NCBI RefSeq assembly: GCF_015245355.1
Contig: NZ_CP063311.1
Span: 577,296-623,078, forward strand
From: Anabaenopsis elenkinii CCIBt3563
GTDB taxonomy: Bacteria; Cyanobacteriota; Cyanobacteriia; Cyanobacteriales; Nostocaceae
Direction of reading: 5' to 3'
DNA: 45,783 nucleotides
The notes below the pieces were generated by a model. That model was given only the letters and a program-made list of their open reading frames with translations. It had not been told where the DNA came from and did no database searches. Of the stretch, positions 1-8,598 are shown piece after piece. The first letter of the stretch is position 1; the number at the start of each line of letters is the position of its first letter. The position numbers and the translations under genes are program-made.

Positions 1-78
1 CGGTTACTCAGCGATAGCCTGGGTGGCGTAGCCATAGTCGAAGTACAGGATTTCAGGATTTACAGGATGTTATTTAAA

Positions 79-170
79 TTGTGTCTGTTGGGTTGACGGA
101 TGTTACCCAATGTTTCGGTGATTTTGTGATTTAATTTTGTTGGGTTGCGCTGTCGCTTAACCCAACCTAC
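79..170. repeat. Palindromic interspersed repeats
   Basis: Two hairpin-forming stretches lie here. The clear one is 138-170, where TGTTGGGTT and AACCCAACC pair around a short loop. A decayed relative sits at about 84-115. A third member lies at 1784-1815, next to IS630 copy 1. Such TGTTGGGTT hairpins are scattered through Nostocales genomes. The rest of 1-212 shows no gene. Confidence 0.6.
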
Positions 171-212
171 ATCTACCCTATCAGATATCATTATTGTCAG
201 ATTATGTGTTTT

Positions 213-422
213 TTAAGCGGTTTTTTTGAGTATCTGCGGCTGTGGTAGAGGCTTACCGATTTGATTATAGCCATACTGCAAATCTTCTAACACTTCCTTA
301 GCATTTTCCAGTGCTTCTTCATAGCTTTCTCCGTGGGTTTTGGCATATTTTCCCCACTCAGGTAAAAAGGCAATATACGCTTGATATTCCTCAGACCATT
401 GAATTAAAATACTATATTTCAT
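213..422 (-). CDS. HicB-family antitoxin-like protein, solitary
   Basis: This 69-residue protein has the HicB N-terminal pattern. It starts MKYSILIQW, continues with an alternating strand and a FLPEWG turn, then a THGESYEEALENA helix as in HicB partial-RNase-H folds. HicB proteins normally neutralise the HicA mRNA interferase and repress their own operon. I see no hicA on either side, and the short C-terminus carries no obvious DNA-binding domain, so this is probably an orphan antitoxin or a stand-alone HicB-like protein. A truncated MITE starts about 20 bp upstream of its start codon at 442. Confidence 0.75.
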   Translation of the reverse strand: MKYSILIQWSEEYQAYIAFLPEWGKYAKTHGESYEEALENAKEVLEDLQYGYNQIGKPLPQPQILKKTA

Positions 423-441
423 AGTTCATCTCTTGTTTCTA

Positions 442-530
442 AGAGAATGTTTTAAAAGGTATGATTAGTGTATCAAATATTGTTTTACCCCACCCTAACC
501 CTCCCCTTGTAAGGGGAGGGAACTGGATTT
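442..530. repeat. Truncated MITE, family 1 (copy D)
   Basis: This stretch matches the GATTAGTGTATC-side half of the complete copies at 15948, 23066 and 30770, including the CCCTCCCCTTGTAAGGGGAGGG hairpin core at about 500-520. The inverted end AGAGAATGTTTT begins at 442. The other half is missing after about 530. Confidence 0.6.
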
Positions 531-551
531 GGCAGGTGTCAAGAACAATTT

Positions 552-782
552 TTATACTTCCTGCCATTCCTCTGTAGTTGGGGTAGTTATATCTTCAAAA
601 TACTTAATTTTGCCGCGCATATTCTTAAATAATTCTTCAGTAGTAGGGGTTTGTTGATAGGGAGAAATTCTCACAACGGGGTTACTTCCATCAGTAACTA
701 AAATTTCTTCACCTTGCAATTCTACAAGTTGCAAAAATTCTAGTAAATTAGCTTTTAAGTCATTCTTGTCAACTGTTTTCAT
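552..782 (-). CDS. Phd/YefM-type antitoxin-like protein
   Basis: This 76-residue protein starts MKTVDKNDLKANLLEFL and continues with EILVTDGSNPVVRISPY, the usual Phd/YefM antitoxin fold: an N-terminal DNA-binding part followed by a short toxin-binding tail. Such antitoxins usually precede a RelE- or PIN-type toxin gene. Downstream on this strand there is only a truncated repeat and then the HicB-like gene, so no toxin partner is visible. It is probably the survivor of a toxin-antitoxin locus. The family call is fairly secure; any activity is inference. Confidence 0.75.
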   Translation of the reverse strand: MKTVDKNDLKANLLEFLQLVELQGEEILVTDGSNPVVRISPYQQTPTTEELFKNMRGKIKYFEDITTPTTEEWQEV

Positions 783-1258
783 ATTGTTTGCTCATTTTGA
801 TGGGGTAAGGGCTAATAATCAGCTATGTCAGCTACTACGATACTAACAAACCCAAGGAGAAAACCCCAATTATCAAGCCAAAAATCAAATTGAAAAGTTT
901 TTGACTTTTGACTTGTTCATGGGGTGACTTACTCCGCGTCGTCGCCTGCAAAAATGGCTAGACAAAAAGCCCAACAAACTGAACCTGATAAACCTTTCCG
1001 TCGTGGTCGCATTTGGTGTTAGTTGTAGATTTGATATCCCTGATTTCTTAAAGAAATTGGGGATAAATAATATCATTACTTATTATTTAATACAATAAAA
1101 AAATATTAAACTATTTAACTACACCAAAAGCGAAAGATAAGGCGATCGCATCTATGGCTAAAGGTGCTATTTCCGATATAAAATCTAAATGGTATCAGAT
1201 CCCCGACTTCTATCATGAGTGATCAATTATGAAGATGATGATCAAAGAAGTCGGGGAT
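783..1258. other. Spacer with repeats; no convincing gene
   Basis: This spacer holds a weak hairpin at about 1034-1066 (ATCCCTGATTTCTT pairing with AGAAATTGGGGAT) and the 64-bp palindromic element at 1197-1260. A plus-strand reading frame at 954-1022 encodes 22 residues (starting MARQKAQQTEPDK) and could be a gene end or noise. Nothing longer is supportable on either strand. Confidence 0.4.
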
Positions 1259-1260
1259 CT
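1197..1260. repeat. 64-bp palindromic element, copy 1
   Basis: Perfect 15-bp inverted termini (AGATCCCCGACTTCT and its complement) enclose about 34 bp of variable sequence. Related copies occur at 16648-16710 and 30609-30674. The outer edge supplies the stop codon of the neighbouring minus-strand NB-ARC remnant, so insertion probably truncated that gene. Confidence 0.8.
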
Positions 1261-1846
1261 AGTTTAAATTTCTCACATATTCCCGAAAAACGGAAGATAA
1301 TGAAAACATGACTTTATCTTCTTTCTGTTTACCTACTAAATACCGTTGTTGTAAAGATTGTAAACCGTTATTAAAATCAACTGAGGATAAATTTAATTTT
1401 TGCGTTAAACTTTTTTGTATTAAACTTTGTCTTAATTCTTCTCTGGAAATAGGTTTTTCAAATTTACTCAGTTGTAATACTATTTGTTTTTCTATAGGTG
1501 ATAAACGGTTAAATTTATCTTGAAAATAAGACTGCATTTGCTGGGTAATATGTAATGTATTTTCTGCTAAAAAATCCGCAACTTCACCATCATAATTTTT
1601 GTTGATTACAACGGTAATAGTTTTTAAAAACATCAAGTTACCTGTATATAGCTTGATTAAGTCTAACCAAATATCCTGATTTTTTAAGCCTGTGTTTTGG
1701 AGTATTTCGGGATGATTTTTAGAAGAACTACAAAAGGAAGGGCGTGTTGAACTGAGGATGTTTGTCAAGTCATGATTAGTAGTAGGTTGGGTTGAGGAAA
1801 CGAAACCCAACACCACATATAGCAACCGCCAAGGTAATTTAAGCAT
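1259..1846 (-). pseudogene. NB-ARC/STAND ATPase C-terminal remnant
   Basis: About residues 43-195 of this frame resemble the end of the NB-ARC module and following winged helix found in cyanobacterial WD40 STAND proteins. Visible pieces are IWLDLIKLYTGNLMFLKTI (for the usual YxGNPLALK), DGEVADFL, FNRLSPIEKQIV, ISREELR and a closing FREYVR. The P-loop part and the WD40 repeats are missing. The first 42 codons read through a MITE end (1753-1780), a TTGGGTT hairpin and the tip of IS630 copy 1, so the annotated start is artificial. The stop is made by the palindromic element at 1197-1260. It is a gene remnant bounded by repeats on both sides. Confidence 0.7.
1753..1780. repeat. MITE family 1 end fragment (copy E)
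   Basis: A terminal piece matching the CATGATTAGT-side end of the complete MITEs (GAGGATGTTTGTCAAGTC). It is embedded in the NB-ARC remnant and is followed at once by a TTGGGTT hairpin. Confidence 0.6.
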
Positions 1847-2789
1847 AAACTATAAGTAGTCCCTTTTCATGTGAAGCGATCGCTTGCTACAGGTATATGC
1901 CCAAGCCGTACAGTTACGACCTTCGTCAAAAAGTAATCCAAGCGATTGAACTCGATGGCTTGAAGAAAACTCAAGCCAGTCAAATGTTTAATATTAGTCG
2001 CAACACCATCACCCTATGGTTGAAGCGAAAAACCGAAACGGGGGACTTCCAAGCCTTGCCTAATCAGCGTCCTGGGAATGGTCACAAAATTACCGATTGG
2101 GAAAAATTTCGTGAGTTTGCTTCCGTACATGGCGATAAAACCCAAGTAGAGATGGCCTCACTTTGGCCTGAAGAAATTAGCGATCGCACAATCTCAAGAG
2201 CTTTGAAAAAAATTGGTTTTACGCGAAAAAAAAGACTTATGGCTACCGTGAGCGCGATGAGGTCAAACGACAGGCTTTCGTAACGCAGTTGTCTGAGTTA
2301 CCTGTGGAGAAGATTGTATACCTCGATGAGTCAGGAATGGACAACCGAGACCAGTATGATTACGGTTGGAACTCAAAAGGACAGCGCTTCCATGCACTTA
2401 AATCAGGTCGTCGTGAAGGTCGGGTGAACATAATTGCCGCGCTGTGTAACCATAAGCTGATAGCTCCTTTCACTGTTGAGGGTGCGTGTAATCGAATAGT
2501 ATTTGAGACTTGGCTTGAAGCTTGTTTGCTTCCCACACTCAAACCAGGACAGGTTGTGGTGATGGATAATGCCACATTTCATAAAGGTGGGCGCATTCAA
2601 CAACTGATTCAGTACGCAGGGTGTGAAGTGCTGTACCTACCACCTTATTCTCCAGACCTGAATCAGATTGAAAAATGTTGGTCTTGGTTAAAAAGTCGAA
2701 TCCGCAAAAAACTTGAGCGGTTTGATTCTTTACGAGATGCCATTGAGGATGTCTTGCTTTTTGCGTCCTAACCTCCTTGGCGGTTGCTA
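1820..2789 (+). mobile_element. IS630-family insertion sequence, copy 1 (970 bp)
   Basis: The 15-bp terminal inverted repeats TAGCAACCGCCAAGG are perfect. They are flanked by TA on both sides (1818-1819 and 2790-2791), the dinucleotide target duplication expected for the IS630/Tc1-mariner group. The element carries two overlapping transposase frames. A second copy of the same 970-bp length, with identical predicted proteins and inverted, lies at 23327-24296. Confidence 0.95.
1897..2771 (+). CDS. IS630 transposase, probable -1 frameshift product
   Basis: The first frame (1897-2283, 128 residues) is a helix-turn-helix DNA-binding domain beginning MPKPYSYDLRQKVIQ. The second (2289-2771 as an ATG frame) carries the DDE catalytic core: D in YLDESG, D in VVMDNATFHK and E in LNQIEKCWSW. 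The second frame is -1 relative to the first and is open upstream through a run of eight A residues at 2226-2233. A slip there would give continuous KKTYGYRERDEVKRQAF, a stretch typical of intact IS630 transposases. This matches the two-frame organisation known in the family. The copy at 23327 keeps the same A8 run and the same two frames, which argues for programmed frameshifting rather than damage. Confidence 0.88.
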
Positions 2790-2928
2790 TACATTTTCTT
2801 ATTAGTTTCTGTTGGTGGTTATAGGAGAACTCATTTGATAATACAGATTCAAATTTTCTATCCTCCCAGCTATATTACCAAAGGGTAGAAATCAGCTATT
2901 TTTCGGTCTGCTGTCTTAATCCTGCATT

Positions 2929-3000
2929 GTCCCCACTGGCTGGGGACATGAATCGAATCGAAACCATAGATAGCGGACTTATTTAAGAAGTTCGCTATCT
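2929..3000. repeat. Two adjacent hairpins
   Basis: GTCCCC/GGGGAC at 2929-2947 and a 13-bp stem with one G-T pair at 2968-3000 (AGATAGCGGACTT with AAGTTCGCTATCT). They lie just downstream of the minus-strand aminotransferase gene and could act as a terminator. The second stem resembles interspersed palindromes more than a classic U-tailed terminator. Confidence 0.45.
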
Positions 3001-3076
3001 GGGACTTTTTCCATTACTGTTAATTATTTTGGGGATGGGACAGTTTTTTGTCTCCCTCCCCCTGGGTAATACTTCT

Positions 3077-4222
3077 CTACCCCAAGCTGTCTTTCAGAGC
3101 ATAAATCACCTGGTCTTGCTGTAACTGTGTCAGTTCTGGGAACATGGGCAAAGATAACACCTGATTACAAACTAACTCAGCTACTGGTAATTGTCCCGGC
3201 TGATAGCCTAGATATTGATATACTGGCTGTAAATGTAAAGGATGGGGATAATAAACCATGGAATTTACCCCCCGTTCTTGGAGTTGACTCCGTACCCAGT
3301 CTCGGTAGTTGGGGCGCATTATTCCCTCAGTGCTGGAAATGCGAATAGTATACTGATTCCATACACTCAGCCCCCCGGATAGTTCTTGGGGGACAATAAT
3401 ATCTGGAATTTGACTGAGAAACTGCTGGTAATAAGCGGCGATCGCTCGTCGTTGGTGATTCCAAGTATCAAGATAACGGAGTTTAATTTGCAAAATAGCC
3501 GCTTGCAGACTATCTAAGCGACTATTTATGCCAATTTCTTCGTAGTAATAGCGATTTTTCTGCCCATGTTCTTTGAGTATCCGTAATTTTGCTGCTAGTT
3601 GAGGATCATTGGTAGTAATGGCTCCACCGTCACCGCAACCCCCGAGATTCTTAGTAGGGTAGAAACTAAAGCAGCCAATATCTCCTATGCTACCAACTTT
3701 TTGATTATCCCAGGTTGCACCTGTGGCTTGAGCGCAATCTTCAATCACTGCTAAATTGTGAGACTTAGCGATGGCCATAAGTGCTGTCATATCTACCGGT
3801 TGACCAAATAAGTGCACCGGGATAATGGCTTTGGTTTGAGGTGTAATGGCTGCGGCTACTTGCTGCAAATCAATATTTAAAGTATTACTGTCAATATCCA
3901 CAAAAATTGGTGTCGCACCCACCGCGCTAATAACTTCAGCCGTGGCCACAAAGGTAAAGGGTGTGGTAATCACTTCATCACCTGTACCAATTTCCAGAGC
4001 TCGTAAAGCTAAATAGAGAGCATCAGTACCTGAGTTACAAGCTATACAATGATTAGTCCCATGATAGGCGGCAAACTGTTGCTCAAAGCTTTCTACTACA
4101 GGGCCACCAATATAACGCCCAGAAGTTAAAACTTCTAAAACCGCCGCACTCACTTCTGCTGCAATAGTAGCGTATTGGTGCTGAATATCAAAGGCAGGGA
4201 CGGAATTTACGCTCTGGATCAT
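3077..4222 (-). CDS. DegT/DnrJ/EryC1/StrS-family aminotransferase
   Basis: The 381-residue protein is full length for this PLP-dependent family, which transaminates nucleotide-linked keto sugars for lipopolysaccharide, exopolysaccharide or glycan synthesis. Visible signatures are the N-terminal SGRYIGGPVVESFE, the substrate loop CNSGTDALYLAL, the PLP-ring aspartate in VIEDCAQATGA (about D162) and the Schiff-base lysine in FYPTKNLGG (about K191). No sugar-modifying partner genes adjoin it, so its substrate cannot be told from context. Start ATG at 4222; genes on both sides are unrelated. The reaction class is secure, the pathway is not. Confidence 0.93.
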   Translation of the reverse strand: MIQSVNSVPAFDIQHQYATIAAEVSAAVLEVLTSGRYIGGPVVESFEQQFAAYHGTNHCIACNSGTDALYLALRALEIGTGDEVITTPFTFVATAEVISAVGATPIFVDIDSNTLNIDLQQVAAAITPQTKAIIPVHLFGQPVDMTALMAIAKSHNLAVIEDCAQATGATWDNQKVGSIGDIGCFSFYPTKNLGGCGDGGAITTNDPQLAAKLRILKEHGQKNRYYYEEIGINSRLDSLQAAILQIKLRYLDTWNHQRRAIAAYYQQFLSQIPDIIVPQELSGGLSVWNQYTIRISSTEGIMRPNYRDWVRSQLQERGVNSMVYYPHPLHLQPVYQYLGYQPGQLPVAELVCNQVLSLPMFPELTQLQQDQVIYALKDSLG

Positions 4223-4411
4223 AAGTTTTCATTTGCTGTGAAAATACAAAGGATGCACTGGAACAGCCAATTTTGAGGCTCGTTTATTTTTATTAAACAA
4301 CTTACTCAAGATGTCGCCACGGATACCCATCAAAGGTGGGTTTTTACTGTAATTATTGTATGGTTGAGAATACCATTGTTAAGCAGTCAGTCTGTGGGAG
4401 ATGAATAACTT

Positions 4412-5197
4412 ATGCAGGATTTAATTAAGCTGGATTTGGTTGATTTAGTGATTGCGGTGGGATTCATGGCCATAGCTATCGGTTTATCTACCTGGGAAAG
4501 GTTAGGACTAGAGTTAAACTTAGCTATGGCTACCGGCAGAACTATCTTACAACTACTAGTATTAGGATACGTTTTAGACTTCATCTTTGCTTTGGATAAC
4601 GTTTGGGGAGTTTTGGCGATTTTAGCAGTAATCTTAACTATTACAGCTATGGTGGCCAGAAATCGCATCAGTGTGAAAATTCCCCAGGTTTTACCTTTGG
4701 TATGGGGCGCAATTTTAATTAGTACAGCTTTGACGGTTATTTATACTAACTTCTTGATTATTCAACCAGACAGATGGTATGAACCCCGTTATGTAATTCC
4801 TCTAGCAGGGATAGTATTAGGTAATGCTATGAATGCAGCGGCGATCGCCGGGGAACGTCTTGTAAGTACCATGAATTCACAGTCTGTAGAAATAGAAACA
4901 CACTTGAGCTTAGGTGCAACTCCCCAGCAAGCAGTTAGCCAATACCGGAAACAAGCCATTAGAAGCGCATTTTTACCAACTCTCAATCAAATGATGCTCA
5001 TGGGTATGGTGGCTATTCCGGGAATCACCACGGGACAGTTAATCGCCGGAATTAGTCCCCTTGACGCTGTATACTACGAAATTGTAATTATCTTTATGGT
5101 GGCCATGGCTAACTTGCTGACAAGTATTTTAGTCACCAGAGGATTATATCGTCAGTTCTTTAATTCTGCCGCCCAGTTGGTGACCCCTGGGGATTGA
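4412..5197 (+). CDS. fetB: FetB-like ABC transporter permease (UPF0014)
   Basis: This 261-residue polytopic membrane protein has about seven hydrophobic segments. The family signatures RTILQLLVLGYVL, GNAMNAAAI, ETHLSLGATPQQAV and PGITTGQLIAG mark the UPF0014/FetB family. In E. coli FetB pairs with the ATPase FetA and has been linked to iron efflux and oxidative-stress resistance. No fetA-like ATPase adjoins this gene, so the partner must be elsewhere or shared. The next gene starts 46 bp downstream on the same strand and may be co-transcribed. Confidence 0.9.
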   Translation: MQDLIKLDLVDLVIAVGFMAIAIGLSTWERLGLELNLAMATGRTILQLLVLGYVLDFIFALDNVWGVLAILAVILTITAMVARNRISVKIPQVLPLVWGAILISTALTVIYTNFLIIQPDRWYEPRYVIPLAGIVLGNAMNAAAIAGERLVSTMNSQSVEIETHLSLGATPQQAVSQYRKQAIRSAFLPTLNQMMLMGMVAIPGITTGQLIAGISPLDAVYYEIVIIFMVAMANLLTSILVTRGLYRQFFNSAAQLVTPGD

Positions 5198-5242
5198 TGG
5201 CGATTTTGTTAGAATAGGGGTTTACCTTTCCCAGGAGCTAAA

Positions 5243-7084
5243 GTGTCTGAATCTGTGCCAATACGCGATAGCTATCTCGCTTTAATTGATGAAATTGTGG
5301 AATCTACCCTCCAGGGCAAAATTAGCTCTGTAGAAATGGTGTATCAAATATTGCAAAATAAAATTAAGGCGGGAACAGGAGAAATATTTGAACTGGTGTT
5401 GAGCGATCGCCTCACTAGCATTCAAAGCCAAGTGGATACCCAAACAGATGAACTGAAAAAAGCCAAAGCCAACCGCAAATTGAGAGCGGTGAAAACTATT
5501 CAAACTCAATGGCAAAGATATTCCCAGCACTATCAAACCACAGAAGCGATCGCCAGCGCAATTAAAGAAATTACCACGGCCGCTACAGATGAACGTCTGA
5601 CGATTTTTTTACGTGTTATCGACCCCAATCAAAAGCAACCACTAAATATACAGTCAACAAAGCAGTTAGCCAGTGGGTTACAACAATTTGCTCAAGTAGA
5701 TACCGACTTACAGGAAATCTCCCAGGGAATTACCCGCGGTTTAGCTAATTGGGAACGACTGCAAGAACACTTAGTCAGCTGGATGTATGAAAGCAATCAA
5801 CAATTAGGTTTTGGTGGCGTTCCCACAGAAACTGGCCCTTGGGCAACTTGGGCAAAGCAGGTTAATAGTAATGTATGTCAAGCACTGTTTCGCGCCCTAG
5901 CCAGGGAACAATCTGTCTGGGAATTTGCACAACAGCAAGGCAGTATCAGCCTGAGTGACTGGGTAGAACTAGGATTAATTTTACAATACCTGCAACGAGG
6001 TTTAGTTAACTGGTTCGACCAACAGGCTTACAACGTCCAAGCAGGATCAAAGTTGTCCATTTCTACATTCTTAACCTTTGCAGTCATTTGGAGCCAGTTA
6101 GCAACTGGTTTTGATCATCAACCCATGTACAGTCATGGCTGCTCTCAAGTTATGCTCCAGAACCTGCGCAACTTTGCCCAGCGTCCCTATTTTCCCCTGT
6201 ATGGTGGCATTTTTGCCTCTTTTTCTGGTGGTTACTTACGGGATGCTTTGGATTATCTGGATGAACCACTGCGACGAGTAGAGGGAAATCAGCAAAAAGC
6301 TAGAATTCTTACCCTTTTAGGCTATTCACAACGGGCTTTAGGACAATATCAGCGTTCTATTGCGTTTCACCAGCAAGCACTGGAGATCGCTAGAAACGCC
6401 GGTGACCTCCCCTGTGAACTCGCCAATCTCAACCACCTGAGTCGTACCTATGTACAACAGAAAAATTATGCTCAGGCCATTAACTACAGTCAAAGAGCAT
6501 TAATGCTCAGTCGCCAAGGAGGGGAAAGGACAGCACAAGCCAATGCGCTGGTAAATTTAGGTTACAGCCAAGTTATGGAGGCGCAACAGCTAGAACAAGT
6601 AGAAACAGAGGTTTATGAAACAGCTATTAATTATTTAGAACAAGGGTTAAAGTTATCAGAACAATTAGGCGATATTCAAAGTAAAGCTCTATGTTTTAGT
6701 AGCTTAGGTATTGCCTATTTAGTTATCGGTCAATCATCCGCGGCAATTCCCTATTTAGAAAATGGGTTTAATACAGCCCAAGTTGCTGGAGATTTATATC
6801 TCCAAGGTCGGAATTTAGCTTACTTATCTGAAGCTTATTATAACTTACAAAACTCAGAAAAAGCTATTTATACTGGTAGCTTAGGAATGTATCTATTAAA
6901 GCAAATTGCTTCTAGTGAATGGCGACAAATAGCTGGTTTACTGACAATTTTACAGGGACAAATTGGAGGGGAAGCTTTCCAAGAGCTACTAAAGCAACAT
7001 CGCCCTAAAATGATGGCGATTATTGGTGTAGATGGATATGATTACATCCCCCACCTGTTAGCAGAATACCAAGACAATATGTAG
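5243..7084 (+). CDS. TPR-repeat protein
   Basis: The 613-residue protein starts at GTG 5243, preceded by a CAGGAGC ribosome-binding site. Residues about 1-330 are helical without a recognised domain. Residues about 345-560 hold tetratricopeptide repeats, seen in blocks such as ALGQYQRSIAFHQQALEIA, NYAQAINYSQRALML, NYLEQGLKLSEQLGD and GQSSAAIPYLENGF. TPR arrays are protein-binding scaffolds. I see no signal peptide or membrane anchor, so it is probably cytoplasmic. It follows fetB by 46 bp, but nothing links the two functionally. Partners cannot be inferred. Confidence 0.85.
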   Translation: MSESVPIRDSYLALIDEIVESTLQGKISSVEMVYQILQNKIKAGTGEIFELVLSDRLTSIQSQVDTQTDELKKAKANRKLRAVKTIQTQWQRYSQHYQTTEAIASAIKEITTAATDERLTIFLRVIDPNQKQPLNIQSTKQLASGLQQFAQVDTDLQEISQGITRGLANWERLQEHLVSWMYESNQQLGFGGVPTETGPWATWAKQVNSNVCQALFRALAREQSVWEFAQQQGSISLSDWVELGLILQYLQRGLVNWFDQQAYNVQAGSKLSISTFLTFAVIWSQLATGFDHQPMYSHGCSQVMLQNLRNFAQRPYFPLYGGIFASFSGGYLRDALDYLDEPLRRVEGNQQKARILTLLGYSQRALGQYQRSIAFHQQALEIARNAGDLPCELANLNHLSRTYVQQKNYAQAINYSQRALMLSRQGGERTAQANALVNLGYSQVMEAQQLEQVETEVYETAINYLEQGLKLSEQLGDIQSKALCFSSLGIAYLVIGQSSAAIPYLENGFNTAQVAGDLYLQGRNLAYLSEAYYNLQNSEKAIYTGSLGMYLLKQIASSEWRQIAGLLTILQGQIGGEAFQELLKQHRPKMMAIIGVDGYDYIPHLLAEYQDNM

Positions 7085-7117
7085 AAGGGGGTGGGATTGG
7101 CTTCTATTGGCTGTAAC

Positions 7118-8002
7118 TCAAGACTTGATCGCCTTTTGCACCAATTCTGGAATCAGAGAAAGACGTTCAGCAACAGTCACTTTTGCGGCTTCAAAAGCAG
7201 CTAATTTACTTTGTGCTGTGCCAAAATTAGGTTCACGTCCAATCACCGTCGCCAAAGTTCCAGTTTGTCGCCAATTTTTTGGTCTTGGTGCGTGTCTACC
7301 TGCAATGTAAGCAATGACTGGTTTATCAATGGCTTCAGCAATATACTTTGCTGCTGCTTCTTCACTATCACCACCTGGTTGACCGACTAAAACGATCGCT
7401 TGTGTAGTTTCATCTTCATCGAGAATTTGCAGCCATTGCAGAAAGGATGAACCGACGATCGCATCACTACCAATACTGACACTAATGGATTGCCCTAAAC
7501 CAGCTTTAGTTAGTTCCCAAGCAACCTCGTATGTGAGGGTACTGCTGCGGCTAACGATACCAACCGCTCCTGGTCTATATAATTCACTAGGTTGAGTACC
7601 CAAAAGGATTTTCCCCGGTACAATAATTCCCGGACTGTTGGGACCTACTATTAAGGTTTCACCTGCTTCTGACTGACGCAGTAATTGCACCATATCCAAA
7701 GGTGGCACCCCACCTGAAATGATGATAATCTGACTGATATGAGAGGCGATCGCTTCTAATGCTGCATCTAAAACTTGGTACGGATGTACGCATATAATCG
7801 CTGTATCAATTACGCCGAATTCCTCTACTACCTCCTCTACTAAGTCGAAGATCGGCAGATTGTAGAATTGCTGTCCACCACATCCGGGATTGACACCTGC
7901 AACCAAATTTGTACCGTAAGCTTGCATTTGAGCAATATGATTTGCTGAAATCAACTCAGAAAAGCCCTGAATTAATACCTTGCTATCTGGTGTTAAGTTC
8001 AT
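7118..8002 (-). CDS. Succinyl-CoA ligase alpha-like protein lacking catalytic His
   Basis: The 294-residue protein has the SucD layout: an N-terminal CoA-binding Rossmann domain (VLIQGFSE, AGVNPGCGGQ, GPNSPGIIVPG about residues 120-130) followed by the ligase domain. Two residues known to be central in E. coli SucD are changed. The phosphohistidine region GHAG reads RQTG here (Q at about 246), and the GEIGG glutamate reads GQPGG. The protein should therefore not carry out the normal phosphotransfer and may only bind CoA or act as a regulator. The gene immediately upstream on the same strand, 25 bp away, is a C-terminal stub of the matching beta subunit, so the pair is broken. Confidence 0.85.
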   Translation of the reverse strand: MNLTPDSKVLIQGFSELISANHIAQMQAYGTNLVAGVNPGCGGQQFYNLPIFDLVEEVVEEFGVIDTAIICVHPYQVLDAALEAIASHISQIIIISGGVPPLDMVQLLRQSEAGETLIVGPNSPGIIVPGKILLGTQPSELYRPGAVGIVSRSSTLTYEVAWELTKAGLGQSISVSIGSDAIVGSSFLQWLQILDEDETTQAIVLVGQPGGDSEEAAAKYIAEAIDKPVIAYIAGRHAPRPKNWRQTGTLATVIGREPNFGTAQSKLAAFEAAKVTVAERLSLIPELVQKAIKS

Positions 8003-8027
8003 AAAACATTATTAGTAGCTTGAGCAA

Positions 8028-8395
8028 TTATCCTCTGGTCAAACTCACAGATGCTGCCACTGCCTCATCTAAATTTTCCAGTACTATCAGAGCATCAGGT
8101 TTAGTATTTAATCCCCCTAACAATTGTTTCGCCTCGGCGAACTCAGATCCCGCAATGCGGACAACCAAAGACGGAAAATGTTCACCTCGGGGGGTTCTGC
8201 TACTACAAGTTCCAGTTGTTGATTTCACCTCATGTTTTTCCTGCTGTACAAAATTGCTGATGATTCGGGCCACTTCCTTGATCTCGGTTATCCCACCGAT
8301 GAGGTTTATTAGTATAACTTGAACACTTTTGTCAGCAGCTAAAATATTCAAACCTGCTTTTTGTTTCTTACCCTTGCCTTTTTTAGCTTTACTGG
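8028..8395 (-). pseudogene. Succinyl-CoA ligase beta-like C-terminal stub
   Basis: The open frame gives about 122 residues, or 107 from the TTG at 8351. It resembles only the end of a SucC-like beta subunit: AADKSVQVILINLIGGITEIKE, then a linker and VVRIAGSEFAEAKQLL closing at AVAASVSLTRG. The ATP-grasp domain and most of the ligase domain, normally near 400 residues in total, are absent. A Lys/Gly-rich stretch (TSKAKKGKGKKQK) lies upstream in frame, ending at an in-frame TAG at 8396-8398. That stop coincides with an IS-end-like TAGGACTTACGCA motif at 8397-8409, so a transposon-associated deletion probably removed the rest. Confidence 0.75.
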
Positions 8396-8598
8396 TCTAG
8401 GACTTACGCATTGACAAAAAATATGATCTATGATATCTAGATCATGCGATCGCTATTAAGATTAGCAAAAATATGCTCACGTACAACTAAAGTAAACAGA
8501 TTCCGTTGTATTTCATACCACAAGTGTTGAATGTTAAGAAAGAGGGTATAAAAATTGCCCAAAATATATTAAAATTTGGGCTAGCTATCTAAAAGGTA
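8396..8598. other. IS-end remnant and AT-rich spacer
   Basis: TAGGACTTACGCA at 8397-8409 looks like the terminus shared by many cyanobacterial insertion sequences. A palindrome (ATGATCTA/TAGATCAT) follows at about 8422-8444. No matching opposite end was found near the IS4-type transposase relic, so this may belong to another element or to a deletion scar. Confidence 0.4.

Noticed and set aside
885..1076. Minus-strand 63-residue reading frame
   Set aside because: It covers a hairpin repeat, lacks family resemblance and has no ribosome-binding site; probably noise.
8529..8543. GAATGTTAAGAAAGA matches 15 bp of the right end of the 212-bp MITE
   Set aside because: The match is in the wrong orientation to be a left end of the IS4-type relic, and the rest of the MITE end is not shared, so it does not identify the parent element.
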